Assembly: GCA_030066215.1 (NCBI GenBank)
Contig: JASJCA010000060.1
Coordinates: forward strand, 1-56,925
Length of the DNA stretch: 56,925 nucleotides
From: Rhodobacter sp.
Lineage (GTDB): Bacteria; Pseudomonadota; Alphaproteobacteria; Rhodobacterales; Rhodobacteraceae
Direction: 5' to 3'
Shown here: piece after piece, positions 15,950-25,968 of the stretch
Layout: every line of letters begins with the position of its first letter
Numbering within the stretch: the stretch's first letter is position 1
Made by a program: the position numbers and the translations under genes
Notes under the pieces: generated by a model
Database searches by the model: none
The model's input: only the letters and a program-made list of their open reading frames with translations
Told to the model about the DNA's origin: nothing

Positions 15950-17662
15950 TCAGGCCGCCAGGTCCTCGGGCGAGAGCGTATAGAGCCCGTCGGCCCCTGC
16001 CCGGGCATGAGCGCAGAGGCTAACATGTTCGGGCAAGAGGCGCCTGATGTAGAACGCCGCCAGCGCCCGGCGGTTGCCGGCCCCGCCCGCCAAAGCCGCC
16101 TTGAGGTGGAAATGCCCGCCGAGCACCCGGGCGAAAGCCTTCAGATACGGCACCGCGCCGGCGAAGCGATCGTTGAGTTCCTGGCCCACCAGCCACTCGG
16201 TGGTCTCGCGCAGGGTCTCGGCGGCGTTCCAGACCTCTTGCGCAAGCTCGGGAAGGGCGCCGCGGGCGGCCTCGGCGCCGGCCTCGACCTCGTCGAGCAA
16301 CCGATAGGCGGCCTCGCCCCCGTCCATCATCTTGCGCCCCACCAGGTCCATCGCCTGGATGCCGTTGGTGCCCTCGTAGATCGCCGTCACCCGGGCGTCG
16401 CGGAAATACTGCGCCGCGCCGGTTTCCTCGATATAGCCCATGCCGCCATGGACCTGCACGCCCAACTCGGCCACAGCGATGCCGGTTTCGGTCCCGAAGG
16501 CCTTGGTGATCGGAGTCAGAAACGCGGCGCGGGCGCGCCAGTCGGCGTCGCCTGTGGCGGTGCCCATATCGATCGCCACGGCGTTGGCCAGGGCGATGGC
16601 GCGGGCGGCCTGGGTTTCGGCCTTCATCGTGGTCAGCATCCGGCGCACGTCGGCGTGGTCGAGGATCGTCCCGGTGCCGCCGGCCACCAGCGACCGGCCC
16701 TGCTTGCGGTCCCGCGCATAGGCCAGCGCGTGCTGATAGGCGGCCTCGGCGCTACCGATGCCCTGCACGCCGACGCCGAGCCGGGCGTTGTTCATCATGG
16801 TGAACATCGCCGCCATGCCGCCATGCTCGCGCCCGATCAGCCAGCCGGTGGCGCCGTCGTATTGCATCACCGCGGTGGGCGAGCCGTGCAGGCCGACCTT
16901 ATGCTCCAGGCTGACCACCTTCAGGGTATTGGCGACGCCAGGGTTGCCCGCCGCGTCGGGGATCTTCTTCGGCACCAGGAACAGTGAGATGCCTTTGGTT
17001 CCGGACCCGCCGTCCGGCAGTCGCGCCAGGACCAGGTGGCAGACATTCTCCGTAAAATCGTTGTCGCCCCAGGAAATGTAGATCTTCTGACCGGTCACCG
17101 CGTAGGTTCCGTCGCCGTTCGGCTCGGCCTTGCTGCGCAGGGCGCCGACATCGGACCCCGCCTGCGGCTCGGTCAGGTTCATCGTGCCCGACCAGGCGCC
17201 GGCGATGAGCTTGGGCAGATAGACCGCCTTGATCTCGTCGCTGGCGTGGTGCTCCAGCGCCTCGATCTGGCCCTGGGTCATCAGCGGGTTGAGCTGCAGC
17301 GACAAACAGGCCCCCGACATCATCTCGTTCACCGCCGTGGTCACCGTCATCGGCAGCCCCATGCCGCCGAAGGCCGGGTCCGCGGCGGTCGACACCCAGC
17401 CGCCCTCGGCAATCGCGCGATAGCCCGCATCGAACCCCGGCGAGGTCCGCACCACACCGTTTTCCAGCCGCGCGGGGTGCAGATCGCCGCCCCGCTGCAG
17501 GGGTGCGAGCACCTCTTCGCACATCCGCCCCGCCTCGGTCAGGATCGCCTCGACCACCTGCGCCTCGGCATCGGCGAAACGGTCGGTCGCGGCGACCCGG
17601 TCCATTCCCACCACGTGATCAAACAGAAACCGGAACTCGGACACCGGCGCGCGATAGGGCAT
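15950..17662 (-). CDS. acyl-CoA dehydrogenase (DmdC-like, C-terminal extension)
   Basis: FAD enzyme of 570 residues that oxidises an acyl-CoA and hands electrons to ETF and then to ETF-QO (8390-10036). NLTEPQAGSDVGALRS and KIYISWGDNDFTENV are the FAD/substrate region; IYEGTNGIQAMDL carries the position of the catalytic Glu. The extra C-terminal domain after about residue 470 is typical of DmdC (3-methylmercaptopropionyl-CoA dehydrogenase) and related long proteins. Several paralogues of this type exist per Roseobacter genome, so the substrate cannot be assigned. A GGAGG site precedes the ATG at 17662. Confidence 0.85.
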   Translation of the reverse strand: MPYRAPVSEFRFLFDHVVGMDRVAATDRFADAEAQVVEAILTEAGRMCEEVLAPLQRGGDLHPARLENGVVRTSPGFDAGYRAIAEGGWVSTAADPAFGGMGLPMTVTTAVNEMMSGACLSLQLNPLMTQGQIEALEHHASDEIKAVYLPKLIAGAWSGTMNLTEPQAGSDVGALRSKAEPNGDGTYAVTGQKIYISWGDNDFTENVCHLVLARLPDGGSGTKGISLFLVPKKIPDAAGNPGVANTLKVVSLEHKVGLHGSPTAVMQYDGATGWLIGREHGGMAAMFTMMNNARLGVGVQGIGSAEAAYQHALAYARDRKQGRSLVAGGTGTILDHADVRRMLTTMKAETQAARAIALANAVAIDMGTATGDADWRARAAFLTPITKAFGTETGIAVAELGVQVHGGMGYIEETGAAQYFRDARVTAIYEGTNGIQAMDLVGRKMMDGGEAAYRLLDEVEAGAEAARGALPELAQEVWNAAETLRETTEWLVGQELNDRFAGAVPYLKAFARVLGGHFHLKAALAGGAGNRRALAAFYIRRLLPEHVSLCAHARAGADGLYTLSPEDLAA

Positions 17663-17768
17663 GGGAGCCTCCTCAAGACGTCTTGGCAGCGGAGCCTCGG
17701 CCCGCTAGTTCCACTTCCGTAGCACGGGGCTACGGCCTCCCGCGAGCCGAACGCAGCGTCACGAACCG

Positions 17769-18701
17769 ATGACCGAGATCCTCTCTGCCACCGAGGCCGG
17801 GCTCGACCGCGCGGCAGAACTGTTGCGCGCCTGCGGCCTGGTGGCGTTTCCGACCGAGACGGTCTACGGCCTCGGCGCCGACGCCACCGATGCCCGGGCC
17901 GTGGCGCGGATCTTCGAGGCCAAGGGCCGGCCGCAATTCAACCCGCTGATCGTGCACCTGCCCGATTTCGACGCGGCGCGCGGGACGGCGCATTTCGACG
18001 ATGCGGCCGAGCGCCTCGCCGGCGCGTTCTGGCCCGGCGCGCTGACCCTGGTGCTGCCGCTGAAGCCGAGTGCCGGGATCGCGCCGCTCACCACCGCGGA
18101 TCTGCCCAGCGTCGGCCTGCGCGTGCCCGACCACCCGCTGGCCCGCGACCTCCTGCGCCGCACCGACCGCCCCGTCGCCGCGCCCTCGGCCAACCCCAGC
18201 GGCCGGATCAGCCCGACCTCGGCGCATCACGTGCTGGCGGGCCTCAACGGCAGGATCGACGCAGTGCTCGACGGCGGCACCTGCCCGGTCGGGCTCGAAT
18301 CGACGATTGTCGCCACGGGGCCGACACCCACGCTCCTGCGCCCCGGCGGCCTTCCGGTCGAGGCGATCGAGGCCTGCCTCGGCACCCGCCTCGCCGCCCC
18401 AGGGCCCGAGATCACCGCACCTGGCCAACAGGCGTCGCACTACGCCCCCGCCGCGCCACTGCGGCTCGAGGCCACCGCTGCCCACCCCGGCGAAACCCTG
18501 CTCGGCTTCGGCCCGATCGCGGCCGACCTCAACCTCTCCCCCACCGGCGACCTGGTCGAGGCCGCCGCCAACCTGTTCCACCACCTGCACGCGCTCGACG
18601 CTCGCCACCAGCCGATCGCCGTCTCACCGATCCCCGACCACGGCCTCGGCCGCGCCATCAACGACCGACTGAGACGCGCCGCCGCACCGCGCCCGCGCTA
18701 G
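17769..18701 (+). CDS. L-threonylcarbamoyladenylate synthase (Sua5/YwlC)
   Basis: Enzyme of 310 residues making threonylcarbamoyl-AMP from threonine, bicarbonate and ATP for the t6A37 modification of ANN-decoding tRNAs. The YrdC domain (about 10-200) shows GLVAFPTETVYGLGADATD and RPVAAPSANPSG; the C-terminal Sua5 domain (about 220-305) begins after the APGQQASHYAP linker. Length fits the two-domain Sua5 type rather than the short TsaC. Divergent from the acyl-CoA dehydrogenase. Confidence 0.92.
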   Translation: MTEILSATEAGLDRAAELLRACGLVAFPTETVYGLGADATDARAVARIFEAKGRPQFNPLIVHLPDFDAARGTAHFDDAAERLAGAFWPGALTLVLPLKPSAGIAPLTTADLPSVGLRVPDHPLARDLLRRTDRPVAAPSANPSGRISPTSAHHVLAGLNGRIDAVLDGGTCPVGLESTIVATGPTPTLLRPGGLPVEAIEACLGTRLAAPGPEITAPGQQASHYAPAAPLRLEATAAHPGETLLGFGPIAADLNLSPTGDLVEAAANLFHHLHALDARHQPIAVSPIPDHGLGRAINDRLRRAAAPRPR

Positions 18702-18814
18702 CCGCTTCTTCTCGTCAAAATACGCAAGGCCCACCACAGCAACCCACACCCCCCTCGCTCCGGGCGTCGCCTCTCAACTAGCTGAAAAACAGCGCGCGGA
18801 AGCGCACAATCGGA

Positions 18815-19390
18815 TCACGCCCGGCCCGCCTCCGCCGACAAGAGCAGCGGATCGATGCCTAGCGATTTCAATGCCGCGATCCACTTGCCGTCGTTGTCGG
18901 GGTCGAACACGATCTCCGGCGAGGCATCGCAGGTCAGCCAGCCGTTGCGGTGAATCTCCTCCTCCAGCTGACCCGGGCCCCAACCGGAATAGCCCAGGGC
19001 CAGAATCCGGTTCATTGGCCCCCCGCCCTTGGCCATGTCCTGCAGGATGTCCAACGTGGCCGTCATCCCGAACCGCGCGTCGACCTTCAGCGTCGCGTCG
19101 TCGGTTTCGTAATCGCCGGAATGCAGCACGAAGCCGCGGCCATGCTCGACCGGCCCGCCGAAATGCACCCTGACGCCACGGCTCCCATCTCCTTTTGGGA
19201 TGTCGAGCTGCTCCAGAAGATCATCCATCTTCAACCCCGGTGCGGGCTTGTTGACGATCAACCCCATCGATCCGTCGGCAGAATGCGCGCACATGAAGAT
19301 CACGCTTTTTTCGAACCGCGGGTCACCCATCCCGGGCATCGCGATCAAGAGCTTGCCGCTCAGATCGGCAGAATCGGGGGCACTGGCCAT
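18815..19390 (-). CDS. YqgE/AlgH family (DUF179) protein
   Basis: A 191-residue protein of the UPF0301/AlgH family with LSGKLLIAMPGMGDPRFEKS at the start, the HSADGSMGLIVNKPAP segment and LALGYSGWGPGQLEEEI. Molecular function unsettled; AlgH has been linked to alginate gene regulation in Pseudomonas. I start at 19390 (MASAPDS); an ATG at 19402 is possible. Divergent from the DsbD-alpha gene, with 117 bases between. Confidence 0.88.
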   Translation of the reverse strand: MASAPDSADLSGKLLIAMPGMGDPRFEKSVIFMCAHSADGSMGLIVNKPAPGLKMDDLLEQLDIPKGDGSRGVRVHFGGPVEHGRGFVLHSGDYETDDATLKVDARFGMTATLDILQDMAKGGGPMNRILALGYSGWGPGQLEEEIHRNGWLTCDASPEIVFDPDNDGKWIAALKSLGIDPLLLSAEAGRA

Positions 19391-19507
19391 GGGTAGGATC
19401 ATACTCCCAAGCCCCCCGGGTCCGGCAAGTGGGGGAAAAGCCACACCCGGGCGGGTCTCGCCGGATTGTGATTTCAGGAATTCCGCGCGCCACATAGATT
19501 ACATGGC

Positions 19508-20317
19508 ATGCTGAAATCTCTCGTCACAGCCGCAGCGGCGGCCCTTAGCATTGGCGGCCCAACGCTTGCAGGTGGCGGATTCTCGCCCGACGATGTTGCC
19601 GAATTCAGCATCTTGCCCGGCTGGCGCACCGAGTCGGGCACCCATCTCAGCGCGTTACGCGTGCAGCTTGCGCCTGGGTGGAAGACTTATTGGCGCGCCC
19701 CGGGCGAGGCCGGCATCCCGCCGCGTTTCGACTGGTCCGGATCGCGCAACATCTCGGCGGTGGCGTTCCACTGGCCAGTGCCTGAGGTGTTCTACCAAAA
19801 CGGCATGCGAACCGTGGGCTACGAGCACGAACTTGTTTTGCCGATGGAGCTGACGCCCACCCGCAACGGCGAGGCCATCTCGGTCCGCGCCGAGGTCGAG
19901 ATCGGCGTTTGCCAGGACATCTGTATGCCGATGTCGGTCCGTGTCACCGCCGAACTGGACCCGGCCGGCCAGCGCGATTCCCGGATCCGGGGAGCCATGG
20001 CCGCCCGCCCGTCGACCGAAGGCGAGGCCGGCCTGAAATCGGTGACCTGTGCAATCGAACCGATCCGCGACGGGCTGCGCGTCCGGGCAGAGATCGACAT
20101 GCCAAGCCTGGGCGGACGCGAGGTGGCGGTGTTCGAACACCCCGATCAGACAATTTGGGTGTCCGAAGCCAGCGCCCGGCGCCAAGGCCGCATGCTTCAA
20201 GCGGTAACCGAGATGGTACCGCCCTCGAATGCTCCCTTCGTCCTGGATCGCAGCCAGGTGCGCATCACCGTCATCGGCGCCGGCCGCGCCGTCGATATCT
20301 GGGGCTGCAGCGGCTGA
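19508..20317 (+). CDS. periplasmic DsbD alpha-domain protein without the membrane part
   Basis: A 269-residue exported protein with a signal peptide (about 1-22). It matches the N-terminal thiol-oxidoreductase domain of DsbD: HLSALRVQLAPGWKTYWRAP, then a VCQDICMPMSVRVT segment with the redox pair Cys-x3-Cys. The membrane beta and thioredoxin gamma domains of a full DsbD are absent, so it must receive electrons from another partner, or act differently (copper or cytochrome maturation are options). It stands alone between YqgE (divergent) and the export operon (convergent). Confidence 0.8.
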   Translation: MLKSLVTAAAAALSIGGPTLAGGGFSPDDVAEFSILPGWRTESGTHLSALRVQLAPGWKTYWRAPGEAGIPPRFDWSGSRNISAVAFHWPVPEVFYQNGMRTVGYEHELVLPMELTPTRNGEAISVRAEVEIGVCQDICMPMSVRVTAELDPAGQRDSRIRGAMAARPSTEGEAGLKSVTCAIEPIRDGLRVRAEIDMPSLGGREVAVFEHPDQTIWVSEASARRQGRMLQAVTEMVPPSNAPFVLDRSQVRITVIGAGRAVDIWGCSG

Positions 20318-20380
20318 GCTAGACCTAGGTGCTCCGCTTCGCAGCGGCGCCCTCACGCAGGTCCGAAACGACCGGCAGCC

Positions 20381-21595
20381 CTACTCCAGAGTCTTGCGAT
20401 CGACGATCTCTACCCCGTCGGCCACTCGGTCACTGGGATGGGTCACGACGCGATCGCCCTCGGCAATCCCTGTCAGCACCTGTGCCACACGGCCATTGCG
20501 GCGGCCGAGTTCGACGCCAACCCGTTCGGCCAATCCCTCGCCGGTCACTCGAAATACGAACCAATCTCCGTCATCGCGGAATGGCGCGCTGAGCGGGATC
20601 TGCAACTGGTCGTCCGCCTGCCACTCGACCACGCGCAGATAGACCGAAAAGCCGTCTCCCAATCCAGGCCGGGTCTGTGGCGGGCTGATGAGGTCAAAAA
20701 CTACATCGACACGTTGTTCCTCGATGCCCAGCGCCGAGACCTTGGTGCGCGCCGAGGGCTCGATCTTGCGCAAGATTGCCTCTAACGGCTGCGGCCCGCC
20801 CCATCGTTCGACGACGGCGCGCGACCCGGCGGCCACGCGCACGGCGTCCGAGGACAACAGATCGGCGACGATTTCCAGATTGTCGGGCTTGCCGATGGTC
20901 ACCAGCGGCGTGCCCATTGCCACTGGCCGTTCACTGACGCTGGCGATCTCCAAGACGACGCCATCGGTCGGGGCATGCAGTTCGACACAGCAGACTTCGC
21001 CGGCCAATTCGTCCTCTGGGTCGGGCTCGATCAGCAAGGCTTCGGCCCGGGCCAGAGCGCCCTCGGCCATGGATTGCGACGATCGCGCGGCATCCAACGC
21101 GGCCTCCTTGATCGCCCGCACCTGTGTGGCGTCCTCCAGTTGGGTCACCGAGGCCACGCCGCGCTCAACCAGTGTGGCGATGCGGGCGTATTGACTGGCG
21201 GCGTGGCTGAGATCTTCTTCGGCCTGAACCACCTGGCTCATCGCAACCCGCAATGCGGCCTCGGCCTCGACCACGGCCGCCTCGGCCTGCACCCGTGCGC
21301 GCGCGTCCAAAAGCGGCGGCGGGGCGGGCTGAACAACCGCGACGACGGTCTTGCCGGCAATCACCCGGTCGCCGACCGAGACCGGCGAGCGCAGGGCGCG
21401 ACCCGCAATCGGCGACGCGACTTCGAACAGGTCGCGAATGCGGGTCTTGCCGTCGGCATCGACGGTGATCTGCATAGGCCCCCGGGTCACCTCGGCCAGG
21501 TCCACAGGCACCGGATCGGGCCGAAAACCCCAGGCGATCAGCGCGCCAAGGCCGATGACGGCGATCCCGCCAACGATCACGGTTCTAGCTTTCAT
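20381..21595 (-). CDS. HlyD/MFP periplasmic adaptor of an ABC exporter
   Basis: A 404-residue membrane fusion protein: one N-terminal anchor (about residues 4-24), a barrel-sandwich half at 45-85 (VASPIAGRALRSPVSVGDRV), a long helical hairpin (about 95-200, RVQAEAAVVEAEAALRVA), the returning lipoyl half (LHAPTDGVVLEIASV), and beta-barrel and membrane-proximal domains. It bridges an inner-membrane ABC pump to the outer envelope. Start at 21595 lies 5 bases after the permease stop. Last gene of a three-gene operon. Confidence 0.85.
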   Translation of the reverse strand: MKARTVIVGGIAVIGLGALIAWGFRPDPVPVDLAEVTRGPMQITVDADGKTRIRDLFEVASPIAGRALRSPVSVGDRVIAGKTVVAVVQPAPPPLLDARARVQAEAAVVEAEAALRVAMSQVVQAEEDLSHAASQYARIATLVERGVASVTQLEDATQVRAIKEAALDAARSSQSMAEGALARAEALLIEPDPEDELAGEVCCVELHAPTDGVVLEIASVSERPVAMGTPLVTIGKPDNLEIVADLLSSDAVRVAAGSRAVVERWGGPQPLEAILRKIEPSARTKVSALGIEEQRVDVVFDLISPPQTRPGLGDGFSVYLRVVEWQADDQLQIPLSAPFRDDGDWFVFRVTGEGLAERVGVELGRRNGRVAQVLTGIAEGDRVVTHPSDRVADGVEIVDRKTLE

Positions 21596-21600
21596 CGGCC

Positions 21601-23964
21601 CTACTCCCTCGTCTTCATCACTTGGATCAAATTCAATGTGTCCAGCCGCCGCCGAACGACCAGAGCCGCCGCTACTGAGGCCGCCAGCACCACGCAGCTT
21701 GCCCACGTAAACGTGTCGCGGTTGAGCACCAGCGGGATCGAATAAAGATCGCTTTCAAAGCCCGCTACCATCGCCGCCGCCAGCGCCGTGCCCAAGAGCC
21801 AGCCGAGCGGCTGCGCCAACAGAACCAGAACGGCGGTCTCTCCGATCAGGATATAGCTGACCTCGCCCCGGGTGAAGCCAAGGATCCGCAAGGACGCCAG
21901 GTCGCGGGCGCGTTCGGATAGCTGGATACGTACGCTGTTGTAGGTGACGCCGACGGTGATCAGGACGGCGATCGCGACATAGATAACCGTCGAGATGTTG
22001 ATGTTGCGTTCGATGGTCTCCTGGAAGCTTTCCAGCGTGTCGCCCAGCATCACGGTCCCCGCGAGACCGGGGATGTCCTTGACCGCCTCGTGGAACGCGT
22101 CCTCTTGCGCGAAGTCGAGCGTCAGGTTGGCCAGCGATATCCGCGGGGATTGGCGCATCAGATGATCGAGCGCGCCAGTTTCCATATAGGCTGCAAGGCC
22201 CAGATATTGCGTGACGATGCCGGCGACTGGCACCTCATGGGTCTCGCGCCGGCTGCTCAGAAAGGCGATGGTCACCGCGTCGCCCGGGCGCACCTCAAGC
22301 TGGCCGGCAAGGCGTTCGGACAGCACAATGCCCTCACTTGGCGCAGCGATCACCTGGCCGTCGGCATCGACGATTTGGGCGAGGTCGGCCGTGGCTGGTC
22401 GCCCCTCGACCGCGACGCGTTTCTCCAGATGGCCGCTTCGCAGGATCGCGCTGTAGATCAACTGGCCCTCGACCTGCAGCGCGCCGGGCAGGCGGGCGAT
22501 GTCGTCAAGCGCCCTTACCGGCGCCTCCTCGGCCAGGATCAGGATTGCGTCCTGGCGGTTGGATTTGTGGAACGCAGTGTCGACCATCTCATCGAGCGCA
22601 TCTTCGAAAAACGCAGAGGCGACCAGCACGGCGACGGCCAGCGCCAGCCCCAGAGCCGTCAAGCCGGACCGCAATGGCCAGCGCACCAGGTTGCGTAGGA
22701 TCATGATCGTCGGCTGAGCCAGACGGGCCAGGGCGAGGGCCTTATCGAACAGCGACTGCTTGTAGTTCGGCGGCGCAGGCGGCGACATGGCCACGGCCGG
22801 CGGCAGACGCGCGGCGCCAAGCGCGGCGCGGATCGCGCCCACTGCGGCGGTGGCAAAGCCCAGACCGCCCGACAGAATATAGGCATCGGCGGACACGGAA
22901 AAAATCACGTAGGGAAAGTTGAAGAAATCGGCGTAGAGCACGGCTAGCCCGTGCGAGAACCAAGTGCCGAGCCCGAACCCCGCGGCGACGCCGACCAGCG
23001 CAATCAAGCCGGCGAGGGCAAGGTAGTGCAGGCAGATTTCGACATCGGAATAACCGATCGCTTTCATCAACCCGATTTCGGCACGCTCCAGCGCCACGAT
23101 GCGGCCAATGACCATGTTCACCAGAAATACCGTAATGGCGAAGAACACCGGCGGCAGGACATAGGCCATCGACTGCAATTGTCGCAACTCACCATCGATG
23201 AATGCGTTCGAAATCTGCAGGGCGCGGTCGTGGCCGCCCAGCGCACCGTAAGGGTCGAGCAGAACGTCGAGGCTGTCGATGACTTCGTCGACATTTGCGT
23301 CGCGCGACAATTTGAGCGAGACGTCGTTGAATGCCCCGTCCATGTCGAAGGCGGCCGAAAGAGCCGGTTCGGGCATCCACAGGATGCCGAAGCCCTCGTT
23401 GTCGGGCATCATGTCGCCGGGGCCGATGGTATAGATGAACTCGGGCGACAGCGCGGTGCCGGTGATGGTTAAGGCCCGCTTCTGGCCATTGAGATTGGCA
23501 AAGAACACGTCGCCGAGTTCATAACCGTTGGCCTGAGCGAAAGGCTCGTTGACCAAGACCTCGCCGGTGGCCTGCGGGTCGGGTAGGCGGCCCGAGCGCA
23601 TCAGCGGCACGTTCAGCGCGGGCGGGCCCGAAACTGGCAGCGAAATCAGCTGGCCCACGGCCGATTCGACCTTGCCTGGCAAGTCGAGGATCGCCAAGCC
23701 GGTGACCCGCGGTTCGACGGTGTAGACGCCCTCGATCGCAGCGATCTCTGGGATCAGCGACTTCGGCGCGCGGCGTAGCGCCGCGAATACGTCTCCGAAG
23801 CGGTTGCGCTCATAGTAGGTGTCGCGCGTCTCGGTCAACGCCAGGAACATGCCGAAGGACATCAAGAAGATCGACACGCCGCAGGCCAGGACCAGCGCAA
23901 TGGCCAGCCCCTGGGCCCAGAGCTTCAAGAAGTCGCGGAACAGCTTTTTTTCCAGCGCGCGCAT
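21601..23964 (-). CDS. FtsX-like ABC transporter permease (two FtsX domains)
   Basis: A 787-residue inner-membrane protein: one N-terminal membrane helix (about 17-40), a large periplasmic domain, then a block of three membrane helices (about 270-380), a second N-terminal-type helix near 440-465, a second periplasmic domain and a final three-helix block (about 670-780). This doubled FtsX arrangement is used in lipoprotein, antimicrobial or lipid export. Substrate unknown. Four bases separate it from the ATPase gene stop; cotranscribed with the ATPase and the HlyD adaptor. Confidence 0.85.
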   Translation of the reverse strand: MRALEKKLFRDFLKLWAQGLAIALVLACGVSIFLMSFGMFLALTETRDTYYERNRFGDVFAALRRAPKSLIPEIAAIEGVYTVEPRVTGLAILDLPGKVESAVGQLISLPVSGPPALNVPLMRSGRLPDPQATGEVLVNEPFAQANGYELGDVFFANLNGQKRALTITGTALSPEFIYTIGPGDMMPDNEGFGILWMPEPALSAAFDMDGAFNDVSLKLSRDANVDEVIDSLDVLLDPYGALGGHDRALQISNAFIDGELRQLQSMAYVLPPVFFAITVFLVNMVIGRIVALERAEIGLMKAIGYSDVEICLHYLALAGLIALVGVAAGFGLGTWFSHGLAVLYADFFNFPYVIFSVSADAYILSGGLGFATAAVGAIRAALGAARLPPAVAMSPPAPPNYKQSLFDKALALARLAQPTIMILRNLVRWPLRSGLTALGLALAVAVLVASAFFEDALDEMVDTAFHKSNRQDAILILAEEAPVRALDDIARLPGALQVEGQLIYSAILRSGHLEKRVAVEGRPATADLAQIVDADGQVIAAPSEGIVLSERLAGQLEVRPGDAVTIAFLSSRRETHEVPVAGIVTQYLGLAAYMETGALDHLMRQSPRISLANLTLDFAQEDAFHEAVKDIPGLAGTVMLGDTLESFQETIERNINISTVIYVAIAVLITVGVTYNSVRIQLSERARDLASLRILGFTRGEVSYILIGETAVLVLLAQPLGWLLGTALAAAMVAGFESDLYSIPLVLNRDTFTWASCVVLAASVAAALVVRRRLDTLNLIQVMKTRE

Positions 23965-23968
23965 CGGG

Positions 23969-24694
23969 TTACCATTCGATCTCGTGCGGGGCGAGGCGGG
24001 TGTCGTTGACCTCGACCTTGACGATATGACCGTCCTGGAAGCGGATCACCCGGTGCGCCATCTTGCGGATCTCGGCGGCGTGGGTGATGACCGCCGTGGT
24101 GGTGCCGAATTCACGGTTGATGCGGTCGAGCGCCTCCAGCACCTGCACGCCGGTCTTCGAATCGAGTGCCCCGGTGGGCTCGTCGCACAAAAGCACCTCG
24201 GGCCGTTTGGCGATGGCCCGCGCGATGGCGACACGCTGCTGTTCGCCGCCCGACAGTTCGGCGGGGAAATGGTCCATCCGATGCCCCAACCCGACGATGT
24301 CCAGCGCCTCTTCCGGTGTCATCGGGTCCGGGGCGATATCGGTGACCAGCGCCACGTTCTCGCGGGCCGACAACGAGGCGACGAGATTGTAGAACTGAAA
24401 GATGAACCCGACATAGTCCCGGCGGAACCGGGTGAGTTGCCGGTCGCCCATCTCGGTCAACTCGATATCCTTGAACCAGACCCGGCCTTCGGTTGCATGA
24501 TCCAGCCCGCCGAGGATGTTCAGCAGAGTCGACTTGCCGCTGCCCGAGGGGCCAAGCAACACCGTCAACTCGCCCGAATAGAGCTCCAGGTCCACGCCAG
24601 CCAGCGCGAAGACCTTCACCTCGCCGGTGTCGTAGACCTTGGTGACGCCTTCGGTGCGAAACACGGTCTGAGGAGATTGAGTGTCCCTGGCCAT
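23969..24694 (-). CDS. ABC transporter ATP-binding protein, LolD/MacB type
   Basis: A 241-residue nucleotide-binding subunit. Walker A GPSGSGKS at 48-55, Q loop FIFQFYNL near 98-105, signature LSGGEQQR at 147-154, Walker B VLLCDEPT at 167-174 and switch His in VITHAAEI. The sequence type is that of LolD/MacB ATPases, which drive mechanotransmission with FtsX-like permeases. First gene of the operon with the permease and HlyD adaptor, which together form a complete export module. Confidence 0.92.
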   Translation of the reverse strand: MARDTQSPQTVFRTEGVTKVYDTGEVKVFALAGVDLELYSGELTVLLGPSGSGKSTLLNILGGLDHATEGRVWFKDIELTEMGDRQLTRFRRDYVGFIFQFYNLVASLSARENVALVTDIAPDPMTPEEALDIVGLGHRMDHFPAELSGGEQQRVAIARAIAKRPEVLLCDEPTGALDSKTGVQVLEALDRINREFGTTTAVITHAAEIRKMAHRVIRFQDGHIVKVEVNDTRLAPHEIEW

Positions 24695-24957
24695 TGCACG
24701 GTTTTAGCTGAGTCGCGCGGGAATAGATTTGATACTGCGCAAATTCCGGCGGGCGGGCATCGCCGCGCGGCCGTCGAGCCGGTCGATATGTCGGTTCTCG
24801 CCTGGGCTGGTCTGGCCCTCAAAGCCCCTTCGGACGTTCAAACACCTTCGAAGCGCGCAGCACAAGGCCCCGTCGACGGGCCACCTGCGCCACACCGCCA
24901 ATGACCAATCCCGGTCAATTTCCGATCAATCCAATTTCCCTTGAGATGATCCCACAC

Positions 24958-25968
24958 CTACCGACCGCCCATCAGCGGCGCCGCAATCAGCCATACCGAA
25001 AGCACGACCCAAGTGAGAACGAGCCCCCAATAGACAAGCGGCTGCGTCGCCCGGGTCACGGGCTCAATGAAGTCCGCCCGACCCGATCTGATCGCGGGCC
25101 AGGTCCAGATCAGAAACAGCACCCCCCAGAACGCCTGCAGTTCAAGCACGACCGCCAGCCAGATACAGACCAAACCGATCAGCGCTTTCCAGGCAAACGG
25201 CGCGGCGGCACGACTTGATGGCTCGCCCGCCGTTTCACGGTCCATGGCCCGAATCATGAAATGCGCTCCTTGCCGGTCCGCGACCACGACCCGCCCGTCC
25301 TGCAGATCGGACGCCAATGTCCCACCGTGCTCGGCCAGGGTGTCCGACGCCGAGGCAACCGATGAAACGGCGAAACACGGCATCCAGTAGCGGAATTTGC
25401 CGCGGACGGCCTCGGGCACCTCCTCGGCCTGGGCGACAAGAGTACCGTCCGGGTGACGGATGTCGAAGACGCGCCAGGGTTTCTCGTGCGCTTTGTGGAA
25501 CGTCCAGCCAAAGAGATCGCGGTAGAACGCTTCGATCAGACCGACATCTGGCAGGTGGTGATAGCGCGCCACGACCGTGCCGGCGCCGCCAGCGGCCGCC
25601 GCAATGCCCGGCCCCTCATAAAGCGTGAAACCCGCACCCGACGGATCGCGGACCAATGCGATCCGGGCGTCGTCGTCAAAGGCCTGCGGCTCGATTTCGA
25701 CAATGGCGCCATCATGGCTCCGGGCACGGTCGACAACCGCATCGAGATCCTTGACCTGGACATAGGACATCCAGAACGAGGGCATGCCGATCTCGGTCAG
25801 CTTTGCCGGCATCGGAAAGATCGCCGCGCTCGGAACCTCCCCGATCCCGGCAAAATCGTAGGCCTCGTCGCCGCGGAACGTCCAGCCGAAGAGCGCACCA
25901 TAGTCGGCGCGGGCGGTGGCCATGTCGAACGTCGACAGGTCGGTCCAAATGAAATGGCCCTCGGTCAT
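24958..25968 (-). CDS. two VOC/glyoxalase modules fused to a membrane domain
   Basis: A 336-residue protein. Two vicinal-oxygen-chelate modules occupy about residues 5-120 (HFIWTDLSTFDMATARADYG) and 130-245 (YHHLPDVGLIEAFYRDLFGW). These are followed by three hydrophobic helices in the last 85 residues (ALIGLVCIWLAVVLELQAFW, VLFLIWTWPAI, YWGLVLTWVVLSVWLIAAPL). Soluble VOC pairs are common; the membrane tail is not usual. Metal-ligand residues are not clear, so it may bind a ligand without catalysis. The 263-base gap downstream to the ABC gene on the same strand shows no recognisable element. Confidence 0.75.
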   Translation of the reverse strand: MTEGHFIWTDLSTFDMATARADYGALFGWTFRGDEAYDFAGIGEVPSAAIFPMPAKLTEIGMPSFWMSYVQVKDLDAVVDRARSHDGAIVEIEPQAFDDDARIALVRDPSGAGFTLYEGPGIAAAAGGAGTVVARYHHLPDVGLIEAFYRDLFGWTFHKAHEKPWRVFDIRHPDGTLVAQAEEVPEAVRGKFRYWMPCFAVSSVASASDTLAEHGGTLASDLQDGRVVVADRQGAHFMIRAMDRETAGEPSSRAAAPFAWKALIGLVCIWLAVVLELQAFWGVLFLIWTWPAIRSGRADFIEPVTRATQPLVYWGLVLTWVVLSVWLIAAPLMGGR

